From positions 124,001 to 188,000 of the forward strand of contig NZ_UTIQ01000072.1 in assembly GCF_900582625.1 (NCBI RefSeq): 64,000 nt of DNA, read 5' to 3'. Numbering within the stretch: the first letter of the stretch is position 1; every line of letters starts with the position of its first letter. The translations under genes were made by a program, and so were the position numbers. Below are positions 30,668 through 42,494 of the stretch, piece by piece. This DNA is from Pseudomonas viridiflava (lineage in GTDB: Bacteria; Pseudomonadota; Gammaproteobacteria; Pseudomonadales; Pseudomonadaceae). A model generated the notes under the pieces. It had not been told where the DNA came from. It saw only the letters and a list, made by a program, of their open reading frames with translations, and searched no databases.

Positions 30668-31645
30668 ATGAAAATCCGCGAACTCGATTACTCCGCAAGC
30701 CCCCTCAATACCGAACACCAGGCAATGGGCTTGCCGCCAGTTGAAGACTACGTCTCCCATCCCGCCAATCACCCGGTATTGCGCATTGCCATGTGGCTGG
30801 CGGTGGCGATTCTGGTGAGCCTGCTGGGCTTTCTGGCGTGGCGCCTGTTCTTTGGTAACCACGAGAGCAGCGGCCTGGAAATTATCGAGGGCGCGCTGAC
30901 CAGCCCGCTGTTCTGGAGCGCCGTGGCCGTGGGCTTTTTCGCCCAGGCTATCGATGGCGCGTTGGGCATGGCCTACGGCATTACAGCGACCACCTTCTTG
31001 CTCAGCGCGGGCGCCTCGCCTGCTGCGGCCAGCGCCAGCGTGCACATCGCCGAAGTGTTCACCACGGGCCTGTCTGGCATCTCCCACGTGAAGCTGGGCA
31101 ACGTAAACAAGTCGCTATTTTTGCGTTTGCTGATTCCCGGCATGATCGGTGCCGTGCTCGGCGCGGTGATCATCACCCAGTTCGACGGCAAGGTGCTCAA
31201 GCCCTTTATTTCTGCGTACTTGCTGATCATGGGCCTGTACATCCTGCGCAAGGCGTTCAAGCACATCGTGGAAAAACGCGAGCCCAAACACATCGCCAAG
31301 CTGGCGCTGTTTGGTGGTTTCGTTGATGCAGCGGGTGGCGGCGGCTGGGGTCCGGTAGTCACCACGACGCTGATTGGCTCGGGCAGCGACCCGCGCACCA
31401 CCATCGGCTCGGTGAATTTCGCCGAGTTCTTCCTGACCATCGCCAGCGCCACCTCGTTCATTCTGCTGGCCGGCCAACCGAGCACCTGGTTGCTGGTGGC
31501 GGGTTTGGTGTTCGGCGGCTTGTTCGCCGCGCCCTTCGCGGCCTTGCTGTGCAAAAAGCTGCATGCGAAAACGTTGCTGATCATGATCGGCAGCCTGATC
31601 ACGCTGATCAGCGCGTACAACATCTATATCGGTCTCAACGCTTGA
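30668..31645 (+). CDS. TauE/SafE-family membrane permease
   Basis: Integral membrane protein of the TauE/SafE family, often exporters or permeases for sulfonates, sulfite or other sulfur or carbon anions. The 325 residues have a 40-residue cytosolic N-terminus and about eight membrane segments, with the two internal repeats GALGMAYGITATTFLLSAG and GFVDAAGGGGWGPVVTTTLI that carry the family's glycine-rich signature. It is orthologous in position to the TauE gene next to selO in P. aeruginosa. AAGG precedes the ATG. The substrate is unknown. Confidence 0.88.
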   Translation: MKIRELDYSASPLNTEHQAMGLPPVEDYVSHPANHPVLRIAMWLAVAILVSLLGFLAWRLFFGNHESSGLEIIEGALTSPLFWSAVAVGFFAQAIDGALGMAYGITATTFLLSAGASPAAASASVHIAEVFTTGLSGISHVKLGNVNKSLFLRLLIPGMIGAVLGAVIITQFDGKVLKPFISAYLLIMGLYILRKAFKHIVEKREPKHIAKLALFGGFVDAAGGGGWGPVVTTTLIGSGSDPRTTIGSVNFAEFFLTIASATSFILLAGQPSTWLLVAGLVFGGLFAAPFAALLCKKLHAKTLLIMIGSLITLISAYNIYIGLNA

Positions 31646-31695
31646 AAGCGCCGGCCTGCGGCTCCAGATAGCGCGTATAGCCTCTGGAGCCAGAC

Positions 31696-32130
31696 ATGTC
31701 CGACCCTCTCGTCATTCCCTGCCCGCACTGCAACGGCCTCAACCGCATTCCTTCCGACCGCACCGGCGACAGCCCGCGCTGCGGACGCTGCAAAGAGCCG
31801 GTGTTGCTGAGCGCGCCGTTCGACCTCACCCAAGCCAGCTACGCCAGCCAGATTAAAGGCGACCTGCCGCTGCTGGTGGACGTGTGGGCCAGTTGGTGCG
31901 GCCCGTGCCAGGCGTTTGCGCCGACGTTCAAGCAAGCCGCCGGGCAGTTGCTCGGCCGGGCGCGCCTGGCCAAGCTCGACAGCGAAGCCAACCAACAGCT
32001 CTCCGCGCAGTTGGGCATTCGCTCGATTCCAAGTTTGCTGCTGTTCAAAAACGGCAAAGAAGTCGCACGCCAAAGTGGCGCGATGCCACTGGCGCAACTG
32101 CTCGGCTGGTTGAAAACCCAGGGCGTGTGA
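31696..32130 (+). CDS. trxC: Thioredoxin 2 (TrxC)
   Basis: Cytoplasmic protein-disulfide reductase induced by oxidative stress in enteric bacteria. The 144 residues have the TrxC-specific N-terminal zinc motif (IPCPHCNGLNR and CGRCKEP, two CxxC pairs) followed by a thioredoxin fold with the active site ASWCGPCQAF and the cis-Pro region IRSIPSLLLF. GGAG lies before the ATG at 31696. It follows the permease by 50 nt and may be co-transcribed with it. Confidence 0.96.
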   Translation: MSDPLVIPCPHCNGLNRIPSDRTGDSPRCGRCKEPVLLSAPFDLTQASYASQIKGDLPLLVDVWASWCGPCQAFAPTFKQAAGQLLGRARLAKLDSEANQQLSAQLGIRSIPSLLLFKNGKEVARQSGAMPLAQLLGWLKTQGV

Positions 32131-32227
32131 CGTCACTTTTAGTCAGGCGCAGCGAGCGCCGCGGTCATTGTGGTGCGCCGGCTACACGCTAGGCTGGGGC
32201 CTTCCCTAATAAGAAGAGACTCCGGCC

Positions 32228-32671
32228 ATGGCATTTCCCCTTGAGGTTGCGCGGCAGCTCACTGAAGAGCAGATCGCGTTCGTCAAACGCAGCCAGTTGA
32301 AGGCCGAGGTGCTGGAGCCAGGCTTTGTGCGGTTGTGCATGCCACTGGCCGGCAACCAGAACCATATCGGCAGCATGTACGCCGGCGCCCTTTTCACCCT
32401 CGCGGAAATACCCGGCGGCGCGCTGTTTCTCACCAGCTTCGACACCCAGCGCTTCTACCCGATCATCAAGGAAATGAACCTGCGCTTTCGCCGTCCGGCG
32501 ACCGGCGATATCCGCGTGGAAGCGCGCCTGGACGCCGCCGACATCGAGCGTCTGCAAGCCGAAGCCGCCGAAACGGGCAAGGCCGAGTACGTATTGGAGT
32601 TGGCGCTGGTGGATGACAGCGGTGAGGTGGTGGCGCAGAGCCGAGGGCTGTACCAGCTGCGCAAGCACTAA
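32228..32671 (+). CDS. YiiD C-terminal-type hotdog-fold thioesterase
   Basis: Small 147-residue protein with the hotdog thioesterase layout: NQNHIGSMYAGALFTLAEIPGG (central helix) and YPIIKEMNLRFRRPATGDI (the beta strand typical of PaaI-like proteins). It most resembles the putative thioesterase domain found at the C-terminus of YiiD. It probably hydrolyses a fatty acyl-CoA; the substrate is not evident. It is 97 nt after trxC with AAGAAGAG upstream of the ATG, and convergent with the epimerase gene. Confidence 0.8.
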   Translation: MAFPLEVARQLTEEQIAFVKRSQLKAEVLEPGFVRLCMPLAGNQNHIGSMYAGALFTLAEIPGGALFLTSFDTQRFYPIIKEMNLRFRRPATGDIRVEARLDAADIERLQAEAAETGKAEYVLELALVDDSGEVVAQSRGLYQLRKH

Positions 32672-32679
32672 GCGCAGGC

Positions 32680-33609
32680 TTAGCGGCCGAGCAGCTTGGC
32701 CAGGCCGACGTCCATCGGTGTTGGCTCGCCGACGTGGTAGCGGCTTAGCAGCCGCCCGTTGTTGGCGCGGGAATGACGGATGTCGCCGTCACGTGCCGGC
32801 GCGTACGAGACGGCAGGCAAATCGCCAACCACAGCGCGAATATGCTCCAGCAACTGGTTGAGGCTGGTGGCGCGATTAAGGCCCACGTTGGCCGCGCCCT
32901 CTTCTGCGCCGGGCAGTTCCAGTGCCTGCACCAGCAGGTCGATCAGATCACCCACATAAAAGAAATCGCGGGTCTGCTCGCCGTCCCCGAATACGGTGAT
33001 CGGCAGCCCTTGCTGGGCGCGCTGAATAAAGATGCTGATGACCCCGGAGTACGGCGAAGAAGGATCCTGCCGTGGGCCAAAGATATTGAAAAAGCGGAAG
33101 ATCGCCGGCTCCAGACCATGCTGGCGGCGATAAAAGTCCAGGTACTGCTCGCTGGCCAATTTGTCGACGGCATACGGGGTGAGCGGCGCTTTTGGCGTGT
33201 CTTCGTCGATAGCCTGGCCTTCGCCGTTATTGCCGTACACCGCCGCGCTGGAGGCAAACAGCACGCGCTTCACGCCGTGTTGGCGCATGGCCTCACACAC
33301 ATTCAGGGTGCCGACAAAATTGCTCTGGTGCGTGCTCACCGGATCGTCCACCGAGGCTTGCACCGACGCCACGGCGGCGAGGTGCACCACGGCCTGGCAG
33401 CCTTGCACCGCCTGTGCCACTAACGCCGCATCGGCCACGCTGCCAACGCGCAATTCCAGCCGCGGGTTATCCAGCGGCAAATTGCTGCGCTTGCCCATCG
33501 ACAGGTCGTCCAACACGCGCACTGCATAGCCTTTGGCCAACAGGGCATCGACCAGGTTGGAGCCGATAAAACCAGCGCCCCCGGTAATCAGAACGGGACG
33601 ATCAGGCAT
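32680..33609 (-). CDS. NAD-dependent epimerase/dehydratase (extended SDR)
   Basis: Nucleotide-sugar epimerase or dehydratase. The 309 residues start MPDRPVLITGGAGFIGSNLV (GxxGxxG Rossmann motif) and have FASSAAVYG and the catalytic YAVDK. IFRFFNIFGPRQDPSSPYSG is typical of UDP-glucose 4-epimerase-like proteins. It overlaps the preceding SDR gene by 8 nt, so the two proteins are probably made together and may form a complex. The exact sugar substrate is unknown; homologues sit with glycoconjugate genes. It is the last gene of a minus-strand run MFS-ssb-SDR-epimerase. Confidence 0.88.
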   Translation of the reverse strand: MPDRPVLITGGAGFIGSNLVDALLAKGYAVRVLDDLSMGKRSNLPLDNPRLELRVGSVADAALVAQAVQGCQAVVHLAAVASVQASVDDPVSTHQSNFVGTLNVCEAMRQHGVKRVLFASSAAVYGNNGEGQAIDEDTPKAPLTPYAVDKLASEQYLDFYRRQHGLEPAIFRFFNIFGPRQDPSSPYSGVISIFIQRAQQGLPITVFGDGEQTRDFFYVGDLIDLLVQALELPGAEEGAANVGLNRATSLNQLLEHIRAVVGDLPAVSYAPARDGDIRHSRANNGRLLSRYHVGEPTPMDVGLAKLLGR

Positions 33610-34486
33610 GGCGGTAATAACGGTCCAGAAGACTCGGCAAGCCGGCACGCCAGGCGCGCGGTTTGATGCCAAAGGTGTGGAGAATTTTCTTGCAGGCCAG
33701 CACGGCGTGCTGCGGTTCGTCAGCCGCATCCGGGCGCGCGGCGTGGGCTTGAGCGCCCACTTCCTGCACCGCCAGTTGCCGGAAGTTACGGGCTTCGGTG
33801 AGCACCGCCTGGCCGAGGGCCAGCGAGGTGGTCGCTTCGTAACCACCGTAGTGGTACGTGCCCCACAGCGGCGCCTGGCAGTCGAGTTGCTTGATGACGG
33901 CAATCAGCACGCGGGCCGCGTCGTCGATGGGCGTCGGATTGCCGCGTCGATCATCGGCCAGAAACAGCTCCGACTCGTGCTCGGCGCGGGCCAGAAAACG
34001 GCCCAGCAAACCTTCGGCACTGGCATCAAGCAGCCAGCCAAAGCGAATCAGCACATGCCGTGGGCACGCCGCACGCACGCTCTGTTCAATGCGCCACAAC
34101 GCCTGACCACGCAGACCAAGCGGTACCTGCTCTTCCTTTTCGCTGTAGGCAGTCGCGCGCGAACCGTCGAAAACGCGGTAGCTCGACGGCTGAACCAGGC
34201 GAATGGAGTGATGTTGGCAAAGTTCGGCGAGGCGCTCGACGGCGCGCTCTTGCGGGGCGAAACGCTCGGCGCCCACCGTTTCGGCCTGAAACCAGTCGAA
34301 GTAGTACGCGAGGTTTACCACCACGTCGGGACGGGTTTCATCGAGCAACAAGGTCAGGCTGGTGGCATCCCAGCCGCCCTCGGGGGGGCGCGGCGCGAGG
34401 AAGCCGATGTCATCTTCGGCTCCAAGGCGGATCAGCGCCTGCCCAAGGGCATTGCCGCCGCCCAGAAGCATCAGGCGCATTTGCAT
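33602..34486 (-). CDS. RmlD-like SDR protein lacking the catalytic Tyr and Lys
   Basis: 294-residue protein resembling dTDP-4-dehydrorhamnose reductase (RmlD). The nucleotide-binding N-terminus MRLMLLGGGNALGQALIRLG and the segments DVVVNLAYYFDWFQAE and SSYRVFDGSRATAYSEKE match RmlD. In the place of the catalytic YxxxK (normally in a VYGRSKLAGE-like stretch) it reads LRGQALWRIEQ, so both Tyr and Lys seem absent. It may be an inactive partner of the epimerase it overlaps by 8 nt. The start is ATG at 34486 or 34480; no strong ribosome site is visible. The ssb stop is 17 nt upstream. Confidence 0.8.
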   Translation of the reverse strand: MQMRLMLLGGGNALGQALIRLGAEDDIGFLAPRPPEGGWDATSLTLLLDETRPDVVVNLAYYFDWFQAETVGAERFAPQERAVERLAELCQHHSIRLVQPSSYRVFDGSRATAYSEKEEQVPLGLRGQALWRIEQSVRAACPRHVLIRFGWLLDASAEGLLGRFLARAEHESELFLADDRRGNPTPIDDAARVLIAVIKQLDCQAPLWGTYHYGGYEATTSLALGQAVLTEARNFRQLAVQEVGAQAHAARPDAADEPQHAVLACKKILHTFGIKPRAWRAGLPSLLDRYYRHA

Positions 34487-34503
34487 ACGTCAGAAATGCC
34501 TGA

Positions 34504-35001
34504 TCAGAACGGAATGTCGTCGTCGAAGCTGTCGTAGTTCGGCGCTGGCTGGGCCGCCGGTTGCGGTGCCGGGCGCGACTCGCGCGGCGCTTGCTGCTCG
34601 CGCTGCTGCGGTGCAGGACGCTGTTGACGGGGGGCGGAATCGCCACCGCCGTTATCAGGACGGCCGCCCAGCAGCTGCATGGTGCCCTGCATGTCGACGA
34701 TGATTTCGGTGGTGTAGCGTTTTACGCCGTCTTTTTCCCACTCGCGGGTTTGCAGCTTGCCTTCGATGTACACCTGCGAACCTTTGCGCAGGTATTCGCC
34801 GGCGATTTCAGCGACCTTGCCGAACAGCGCTACACGGTGCCATTCGGTTTTTTCGACTTTCTGGCCGCTCTGCTTGTCGGTCCACTGCTCGCTGGTAGCC
34901 AGGCTCAGGTTGGTGACCGCGTTGCCGTTGGGCATGTAGCGTGTTTCCGGGTCCTGGCCGCAGGTTCCGACCAGAATGACTTTGTTAACCCCACGGGCCA
35001 T
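34504..35001 (-). CDS. ssb: Single-stranded DNA-binding protein SSB
   Basis: Homotetrameric protein protecting single-stranded DNA in replication, repair and recombination. The 165 residues begin [21 protein letters not shown], have the OB-fold (residues 1-112), a Gln/Pro/Arg-rich tail and the C-terminal acidic tip DDDIPF that recruits partner proteins. It starts 9 nt after the MFS stop, and the TAG stop overlaps the AGGAG ribosome site, suggesting coupling. The neighbouring divergent uvrA repeats the classical uvrA-ssb linkage. Confidence 0.97.
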   Translation of the reverse strand: MARGVNKVILVGTCGQDPETRYMPNGNAVTNLSLATSEQWTDKQSGQKVEKTEWHRVALFGKVAEIAGEYLRKGSQVYIEGKLQTREWEKDGVKRYTTEIIVDMQGTMQLLGGRPDNGGGDSAPRQQRPAPQQREQQAPRESRPAPQPAAQPAPNYDSFDDDIPF

Positions 35002-35010
35002 AACGTTCTC

Positions 35011-36396
35011 CTAGGAATCGGCACGCGCGTCGAGCAAGGCGTCGAGCGCTGGGCGATCCAATTGTTCGGAATCGAATTTGATATACACGGCGGCTTCGTC
35101 AGCCACCACAACTGCATCTGTTACTCCGGTCACTGCTACAAGGCGCTCGACCAAGCCAGCATCGCGCACCGCAGCGGGCGAAAGCGGCAAGCGCAGGCTA
35201 GTGACATACGGAGGTTCGCGCATAGTAACAGCAATAATCAGCCAGATCCCACAGAGGGCAGCACATCCTAAGAACACCGTATCCAGGCCACCGTGCTGGA
35301 ACAACCAGCCGCCCAGAATGCCGCCCAGCGCCGCGCCGAGGAACTGGCTGGTGGAGTAAACGCCCATGGCCGTGCCCTTGCCGCCAGCCGGCGAAACCTT
35401 GCTGATCAGCGACGGCAGCGAAGCCTCCAGCAGGTTGAACGCGGTGAAGAACACCACGGTACCGACCACTAATTCGTGCAAGGTGCCATCGGCCAGCCAG
35501 AAGAACACTTCGCAGCCCAGCAGCACAGCAACGGCGCCGAGCAGTACGCGCTTCATCTGGCGCTTTTTCTCGCCATAAATAATGAAGGGGATCATGGCGA
35601 AGAAACCGACCAGCAGCGCGGTCAGGTATACCCACCAGTGCTGTTCTTTCGGCAGTTCGGCGCGCTCGACCAAAGCGAGCGGTAATGCGACGAAACTGGC
35701 CATCAATACCGCATGCAAAACGAAGATGCCCACATCCAGGCGCAACAAGTCTGGGTGGCGCAGGGTTTTGCCGAGGGCGTCTTTCGCCACACCGGATTCC
35801 CGATGCTGCAACGGCCCGGCCGAGCGCGGCACCCACCAGGCCACCAGCACAATGCCCACCAGCGCCATGGCGGCGGTGGCCAGAAACAGGCCCGACAACC
35901 CGAAGGCGCGCGTGAGCAGCGGCCCAACCACCATCGCCACCGCGAACGACAAACCGATGCTCATGCCAATCATGGCCATAGCTTTGGTGCGGTGTTGCTC
36001 GCGGGTCAGGTCGGACAGCAGCGCCATCACGGCGGCGGAAATCGCCCCGGCGCCTTGCAGCACGCGACCGGCGATCACGCCCCAGATGGAGTCGGCATTG
36101 GCGGCCAGCACGCTACCCGCCGCAAAAACGATGAGACCAAAATAAATGACCGGACGGCGGCCGATGCGGTCAGAGATGATGCCGAAGGGAATCTGCAAGA
36201 CGGCCTGGGTCAGCCCGTAGGCGCCGATGGCAAGACCGATCAGTGCCGGCGTTGCGCCGGCCAGGTCCATGCCATAGGTGGCCAGCACCGGCAGGACCAT
36301 GAACATACCAAGCATTCGGAACGCAAAGACCAGCGATAACCCACTTGCTGCGCGGGTTTCGCTGCCAGTCATGCGTTCGCTGTGCGGATCGTGCAT
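35011..36396 (-). CDS. MFS transporter, YajR type
   Basis: Major facilitator superfamily transporter of 461 residues with 12 membrane segments (about 18-395) and the MFS motif [16 protein letters not shown] in the first loop. A soluble C-terminal domain (about 400-461) resembles the ferredoxin-like YAM domain of E. coli YajR. The substrate is unknown; drug or metabolite export by proton antiport is likely for the family. The ATG at 36396 has GAGG upstream. It is divergent from uvrA with a 129-nt gap and probably leads the ssb transcript. Confidence 0.9.
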   Translation of the reverse strand: MHDPHSERMTGSETRAASGLSLVFAFRMLGMFMVLPVLATYGMDLAGATPALIGLAIGAYGLTQAVLQIPFGIISDRIGRRPVIYFGLIVFAAGSVLAANADSIWGVIAGRVLQGAGAISAAVMALLSDLTREQHRTKAMAMIGMSIGLSFAVAMVVGPLLTRAFGLSGLFLATAAMALVGIVLVAWWVPRSAGPLQHRESGVAKDALGKTLRHPDLLRLDVGIFVLHAVLMASFVALPLALVERAELPKEQHWWVYLTALLVGFFAMIPFIIYGEKKRQMKRVLLGAVAVLLGCEVFFWLADGTLHELVVGTVVFFTAFNLLEASLPSLISKVSPAGGKGTAMGVYSTSQFLGAALGGILGGWLFQHGGLDTVFLGCAALCGIWLIIAVTMREPPYVTSLRLPLSPAAVRDAGLVERLVAVTGVTDAVVVADEAAVYIKFDSEQLDRPALDALLDARADS

Positions 36397-36463
36397 GGAA
36401 GTACCTCAAGAAAATGCGCGCCGATTCTAGCAGCCCCTATCCGGCATCGCACAGGCCGGCGCT

Positions 36464-36493
36464 TTGCGGCTGGCTTGACAAGGCCCGTATACT
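36464..36493 (+). promoter_or_regulatory. Candidate uvrA promoter
   Basis: TATACT at 36488-36493 is a good sigma-70 -10 box 32 nt before the uvrA start; TTGCGG at 36464 with 18 nt spacing is a weak -35. No LexA box (CTGT-N8-ACAG) is visible between MFS and uvrA. Confidence 0.4.
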
Positions 36494-36525
36494 CATCCGT
36501 TTTCGCCCGCCAAGCGAGGCTGCAA

Positions 36526-39360
<2,835 letters not shown>

Positions 39361-39372
39361 TGTTCGCGCCAT

Positions 39373-39402
39373 AAAAAAACCGGGCCATGTGCCCGGTTTT
39401 TT
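39373..39402 (+). terminator. Bidirectional terminator after uvrA
   Basis: CCGGGC (39380-39385) pairs with GCCCGG (39391-39396), loop CATGT, flanked by seven A residues on one side and six T on the other. It can stop uvrA transcription and, on the other strand, the serB transcript coming from the right. Confidence 0.92.
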
Positions 39403-39419
39403 ATGCCCCTCGGCACCCT

Positions 39420-39481
39420 GTAGGAGCGGCTTTAGCCGCGATGTTCCTAGCGTCAAAAGCATCGCGGCTAAAGCCGCTCCT
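39420..39481. repeat. REPIN, GAGCGGCTTTAGCCGCGAT type
   Basis: Left arm GTAGGAGCGGCTTTAGCCGC at 39420 and right arm GCATCGCGGCTAAAGCCGCT..CC to 39481, separated by about 16 nt. It lies between the convergent uvrA and serB genes. Confidence 0.92.
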
Positions 39482-39497
39482 TCAGATGACCGAGGGC

Positions 39498-40712
39498 CTA
39501 CGCTTGGCCGTCGCGATCCCGATAGCCCAGCAGATACAGCACGCCGTCCAACCCAAGGGTCGAAATCGCCTGCTTGGCCGACTGTTTCACCAGCGGCTTG
39601 GCGCGGAAGGCAACGCCCAAACCGGCAATCGCCAGCATCGGCAAATCGTTGGCGCCGTCGCCCACGGCAATGGTTTGCTCCAGGCTCACGCCTTCCTGTT
39701 CGGCCAGCTGACGCAGCAAATCGGCTTTGCGCTGGGCATCCACAATCGGCTCGATCGCCACGCCCGTGAGCTTGCCGTCTTCAATTTGCAGCTCGTTGGC
39801 AAACACGTAATCAATGCCCAGCTTGGCCTGCAATTGTTTGGCGAAGTAGCTGAAGCCGCCGGACAGAATCGCGGTTTTGTAGCCTAGGCGCTTGAGTTCG
39901 GTGAACAGCGTTTCGGCGCCTTCGGTCAGGCGCAGCGAGGCGCCAATGGCGGCCAGTTCGCTTTCCGGCAGGCCTTTGAGCAAGGCCAGACGCTCTTTGA
40001 AGCTGGCGCGAAAATCCAGTTCGCCGCGCATGGCGCGCTCGGTGATTTCCGATACTTTCTCGCCCACGCCCGCCACCTTGGCCAGCTCGTCGATCACTTC
40101 CGCTTCAATCAGCGTCGAGTCCATGTCGAACACCGCCAGGCGGCGGTTGCGGCGGAATACCGAGTCTTGCTGGAAGGCGATATCAACGTTCAGTTCCTGC
40201 GCGACGCTGAGGAACTCGGCGCGCAACGCGCCTGGATCGGCCGGCTCGCCGCGCACGGAAAACTCGATGCAGCCTTTGCTCTGGTCAGCGGGCGTGTCGA
40301 GCGGCATACGCCCGGAAAGACGGTCAATGTGGTCGATGTTCAAGCCGTATTTGGCGGTGATCGAACTCACGCGCTGCAGTTGCTCGGCAGTCACGCGGCG
40401 CGTCAGCAGGGTAACGATGTGCCGGGCTTTGCCCTGTCCGCTGACCCATTGCTGGTAGTCGGCCTCGGAGACGGGCGTGAAGCGCACTTGCTGATCAAGT
40501 TTGTAGGCGGTGAACAGCACGTCCTTGAGCACCACGGAGCCCTGCTCAGTGCCCGGAATCTCTACCAGAATGCCGAACGACAAGGTGTTGTGGATAACGG
40601 CCTGGCCGATGTCGAGAATGTTCACGCCGCCCTGCGCCAGCACGCCAGTAATGGCGGCCGTCAGACCCGGGCGGTCTTCGCCGGTGATATTGATCAGAAC
40701 GATTTCGCGCAA
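39498..40712 (-). CDS. serB: Phosphoserine phosphatase SerB
   Basis: Last step of serine synthesis: hydrolysis of O-phosphoserine. The 404 residues have two N-terminal ACT domains (IVLINITGEDRPGLTAAITG at 3 and another near 85) and a C-terminal HAD phosphatase with FDMDSTLIEAEVIDELA (nucleophile Asp), LSGGFSYFAKQL and VGDGANDLPML. Start: TTG at 40712, preceded by GGAGG with 6-nt spacing and giving the family N-terminus LREIVLINITG; the longer frame to 40727 adds only MWRSA. It is divergent from the Smp-like gene, the usual serB neighbour. Confidence 0.95.
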   Translation of the reverse strand: MREIVLINITGEDRPGLTAAITGVLAQGGVNILDIGQAVIHNTLSFGILVEIPGTEQGSVVLKDVLFTAYKLDQQVRFTPVSEADYQQWVSGQGKARHIVTLLTRRVTAEQLQRVSSITAKYGLNIDHIDRLSGRMPLDTPADQSKGCIEFSVRGEPADPGALRAEFLSVAQELNVDIAFQQDSVFRRNRRLAVFDMDSTLIEAEVIDELAKVAGVGEKVSEITERAMRGELDFRASFKERLALLKGLPESELAAIGASLRLTEGAETLFTELKRLGYKTAILSGGFSYFAKQLQAKLGIDYVFANELQIEDGKLTGVAIEPIVDAQRKADLLRQLAEQEGVSLEQTIAVGDGANDLPMLAIAGLGVAFRAKPLVKQSAKQAISTLGLDGVLYLLGYRDRDGQA

Positions 40713-40840
40713 GGCGGACCTCCACAAGGCACGGCAGAAGCGTCAACGCCTTGCCCATATAGGGCGCACACAGGGCGTTGAGGGTGAGGAAAAGGCGCAC
40801 ATTCTAACCACTTTCACCGCTATACGGGCACGCACAGCGC

Positions 40841-40869
40841 TTTGCCCTCCCCCATGCCCTCGTTATACT
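40841..40869 (+). promoter_or_regulatory. Candidate promoter of the Smp-like gene
   Basis: TATACT at 40864-40869, with TTTGCC 17 nt upstream (40841-40846). A transcript from about 40876 would leave about 29 nt before the GTG start at 40905, which supports that start rather than the upstream ATG inside the promoter. Confidence 0.5.
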
Positions 40870-40904
40870 GCGCGCCAATTCCATTTCGAAAAGAGCCGCG
40901 CTCT

Positions 40905-42494
40905 GTGAACCGGCCCGCGCCTGTAAAACCCGACAACTTCTTCCTGCTGATCTTCCACGCGCTGCGCCAGCGCCGCGTGCCGTTGGCCTTGCGCATTGCC
41001 AGTCACAGCCTGTTGCTGGTGGCCGCGGCGCTGGTCATCTATGCCTTGGTCATGGGCATGCAGTTCAAGCAGGCGATGCAGCAGCAAGCCGATGCGCTGG
41101 GCCAGAGCCTGACCATTCAAACGGCCGCCTCGGCCACCGAGCTGCTGGTGTCCAACGACATTCTCAGCCTCAATGTGCTGCTCAATAACCTGGTGAAAAA
41201 CCCGCTGGTGGCCCACGCCGCTATCTATAGCGTCGACAACCGCATCCTCGCCGAGGCCGGTTCGCGGCCCACGCAAAGCATGCTGGGTGAAACCGAAGGC
41301 CTGTATTCCACGCCCATCACCTTTCAGGAAGTGATCGCCGGCCACCTGCGCATCAGCCTGGATATGCAGCAATTCCAGCAGCCCATGACCATCAGCCTGC
41401 AAAGCATGGGCTTACTCAGCCTGATTCTGCTGGCCCTGACCTTGAGCCTGAGCCTGCGCTTGGGCCGCCATATTTCCACGCCATTGATGCAACTGCGCCT
41501 GTGGCTGCGCGACCCGGATGACCCGGCGCCCGCTGCCGGTCGCAACGATGAAATCGGCGATCTGGCCCGCCAGCTGCAATCGCGCCTGGTGCCGGAGAAA
41601 CCGAAACCGGTCGCGCCGCCAGAGCCTGAATATGACGAGGACGACTACGAAGACGACGAGCGCACCTTCGCCGAAGACGACGACGCCTACGTAGACGAAG
41701 ATGCCGACGACGAGCCTGAATTCGAAGTGCGCGACCTGCGCGATGACAGTTACGACAGCGACGATGACGACCTGCGCGAGCCACCGCGCCGCGTGCAATC
41801 ACCGCTGCGGGTAAAACCGATTCAGGCGCCGCTGGACGAAGACGACCCGTTCGCCGACCTGCAGGATCCGGTGCTCGATGTTGAAGAAGACGATTACGCC
41901 CCCGAGCAAAACAAGCCTGAACTGACTGCCGTACTGGCCATTCAGCTCGGCGCCCAGGAACAACTGCGCCGCTTGCCGCGTGCGCGCTTGATGGATCTGC
42001 TGCAACGCTATCGCGACTGCCTCGACCAGGCTGCCTCGCTGTACAACGGCGTGCTGCACACCCTGAAAGACGGCAGCAGCCTGATGCTATTCAACAGCGA
42101 CGACAGCGGCGAGGATTACCTCACCCACGCCATCTGCTGCGGCGAGCTGATGCGCGCCCTCGGCCATGCCCTGCAAATCGAAGTGGCCGACAGCGGCATC
42201 ACCCTGCAACTGCAGCTCGGCCTCACCGCCGGCGAAGACCTCGGCGACCTTAGCCAGGGCGACCTGCTGCTCAGCGACACCGCCCAGGATGCCCTGGCGC
42301 TGTCGCAACACAGCCGCAACTTGTTGCTGGTCGAGCGCAGCATTGGCGACGACGTGCTGCTGCGCCAACGCGTACGCATTCGTCCGATCGCCAGCCCGGA
42401 AGGCGCGTGCTGCGTTGAACGCCTGCTGGAACCGTACCCGTCGCTGCTGGAGCGCCAACTGGCGCGCATGCACGAACAACCCGCGCGTCCTTGA
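40905..42494 (+). CDS. Smp/AhpA-type membrane protein with acidic linker and cyclase-like C-terminus
   Basis: 529-residue protein next to serB, matching the Smp (YtjB)/AhpA SMP_2 family at its N-terminus: a membrane helix (SHSLLLVAAALVIYALVMG), a periplasmic sensor-like domain with SNDILSLNVLLNNLVKNPLVAHAAIY (about 65-175), and a second helix (GLLSLILLALTLSL) followed by a HAMP-like part. Then comes an Asp/Glu/Tyr-rich linker (about 225-340) and a C-terminal domain (about 345-520) whose RYRDCLDQAASLYNGVLHTL and LQLQLGLTAGE segments resemble a class III nucleotidyl cyclase fold but lack a convincing metal site. GTG at 40905 fits the promoter. Function is unknown. Confidence 0.75.
   Translation: MNRPAPVKPDNFFLLIFHALRQRRVPLALRIASHSLLLVAAALVIYALVMGMQFKQAMQQQADALGQSLTIQTAASATELLVSNDILSLNVLLNNLVKNPLVAHAAIYSVDNRILAEAGSRPTQSMLGETEGLYSTPITFQEVIAGHLRISLDMQQFQQPMTISLQSMGLLSLILLALTLSLSLRLGRHISTPLMQLRLWLRDPDDPAPAAGRNDEIGDLARQLQSRLVPEKPKPVAPPEPEYDEDDYEDDERTFAEDDDAYVDEDADDEPEFEVRDLRDDSYDSDDDDLREPPRRVQSPLRVKPIQAPLDEDDPFADLQDPVLDVEEDDYAPEQNKPELTAVLAIQLGAQEQLRRLPRARLMDLLQRYRDCLDQAASLYNGVLHTLKDGSSLMLFNSDDSGEDYLTHAICCGELMRALGHALQIEVADSGITLQLQLGLTAGEDLGDLSQGDLLLSDTAQDALALSQHSRNLLLVERSIGDDVLLRQRVRIRPIASPEGACCVERLLEPYPSLLERQLARMHEQPARP

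Noticed and set aside
36473..36493. TTGACA followed by TATACT upstream of uvrA as a consensus promoter
   Set aside because: The spacing is only 9 nt, too short for sigma-70; only the TATACT is kept, with a weaker -35 further upstream.
36397..36525. LexA (SOS) box before uvrA
   Set aside because: No CTGT-N8-ACAG or close match is visible in this gap.
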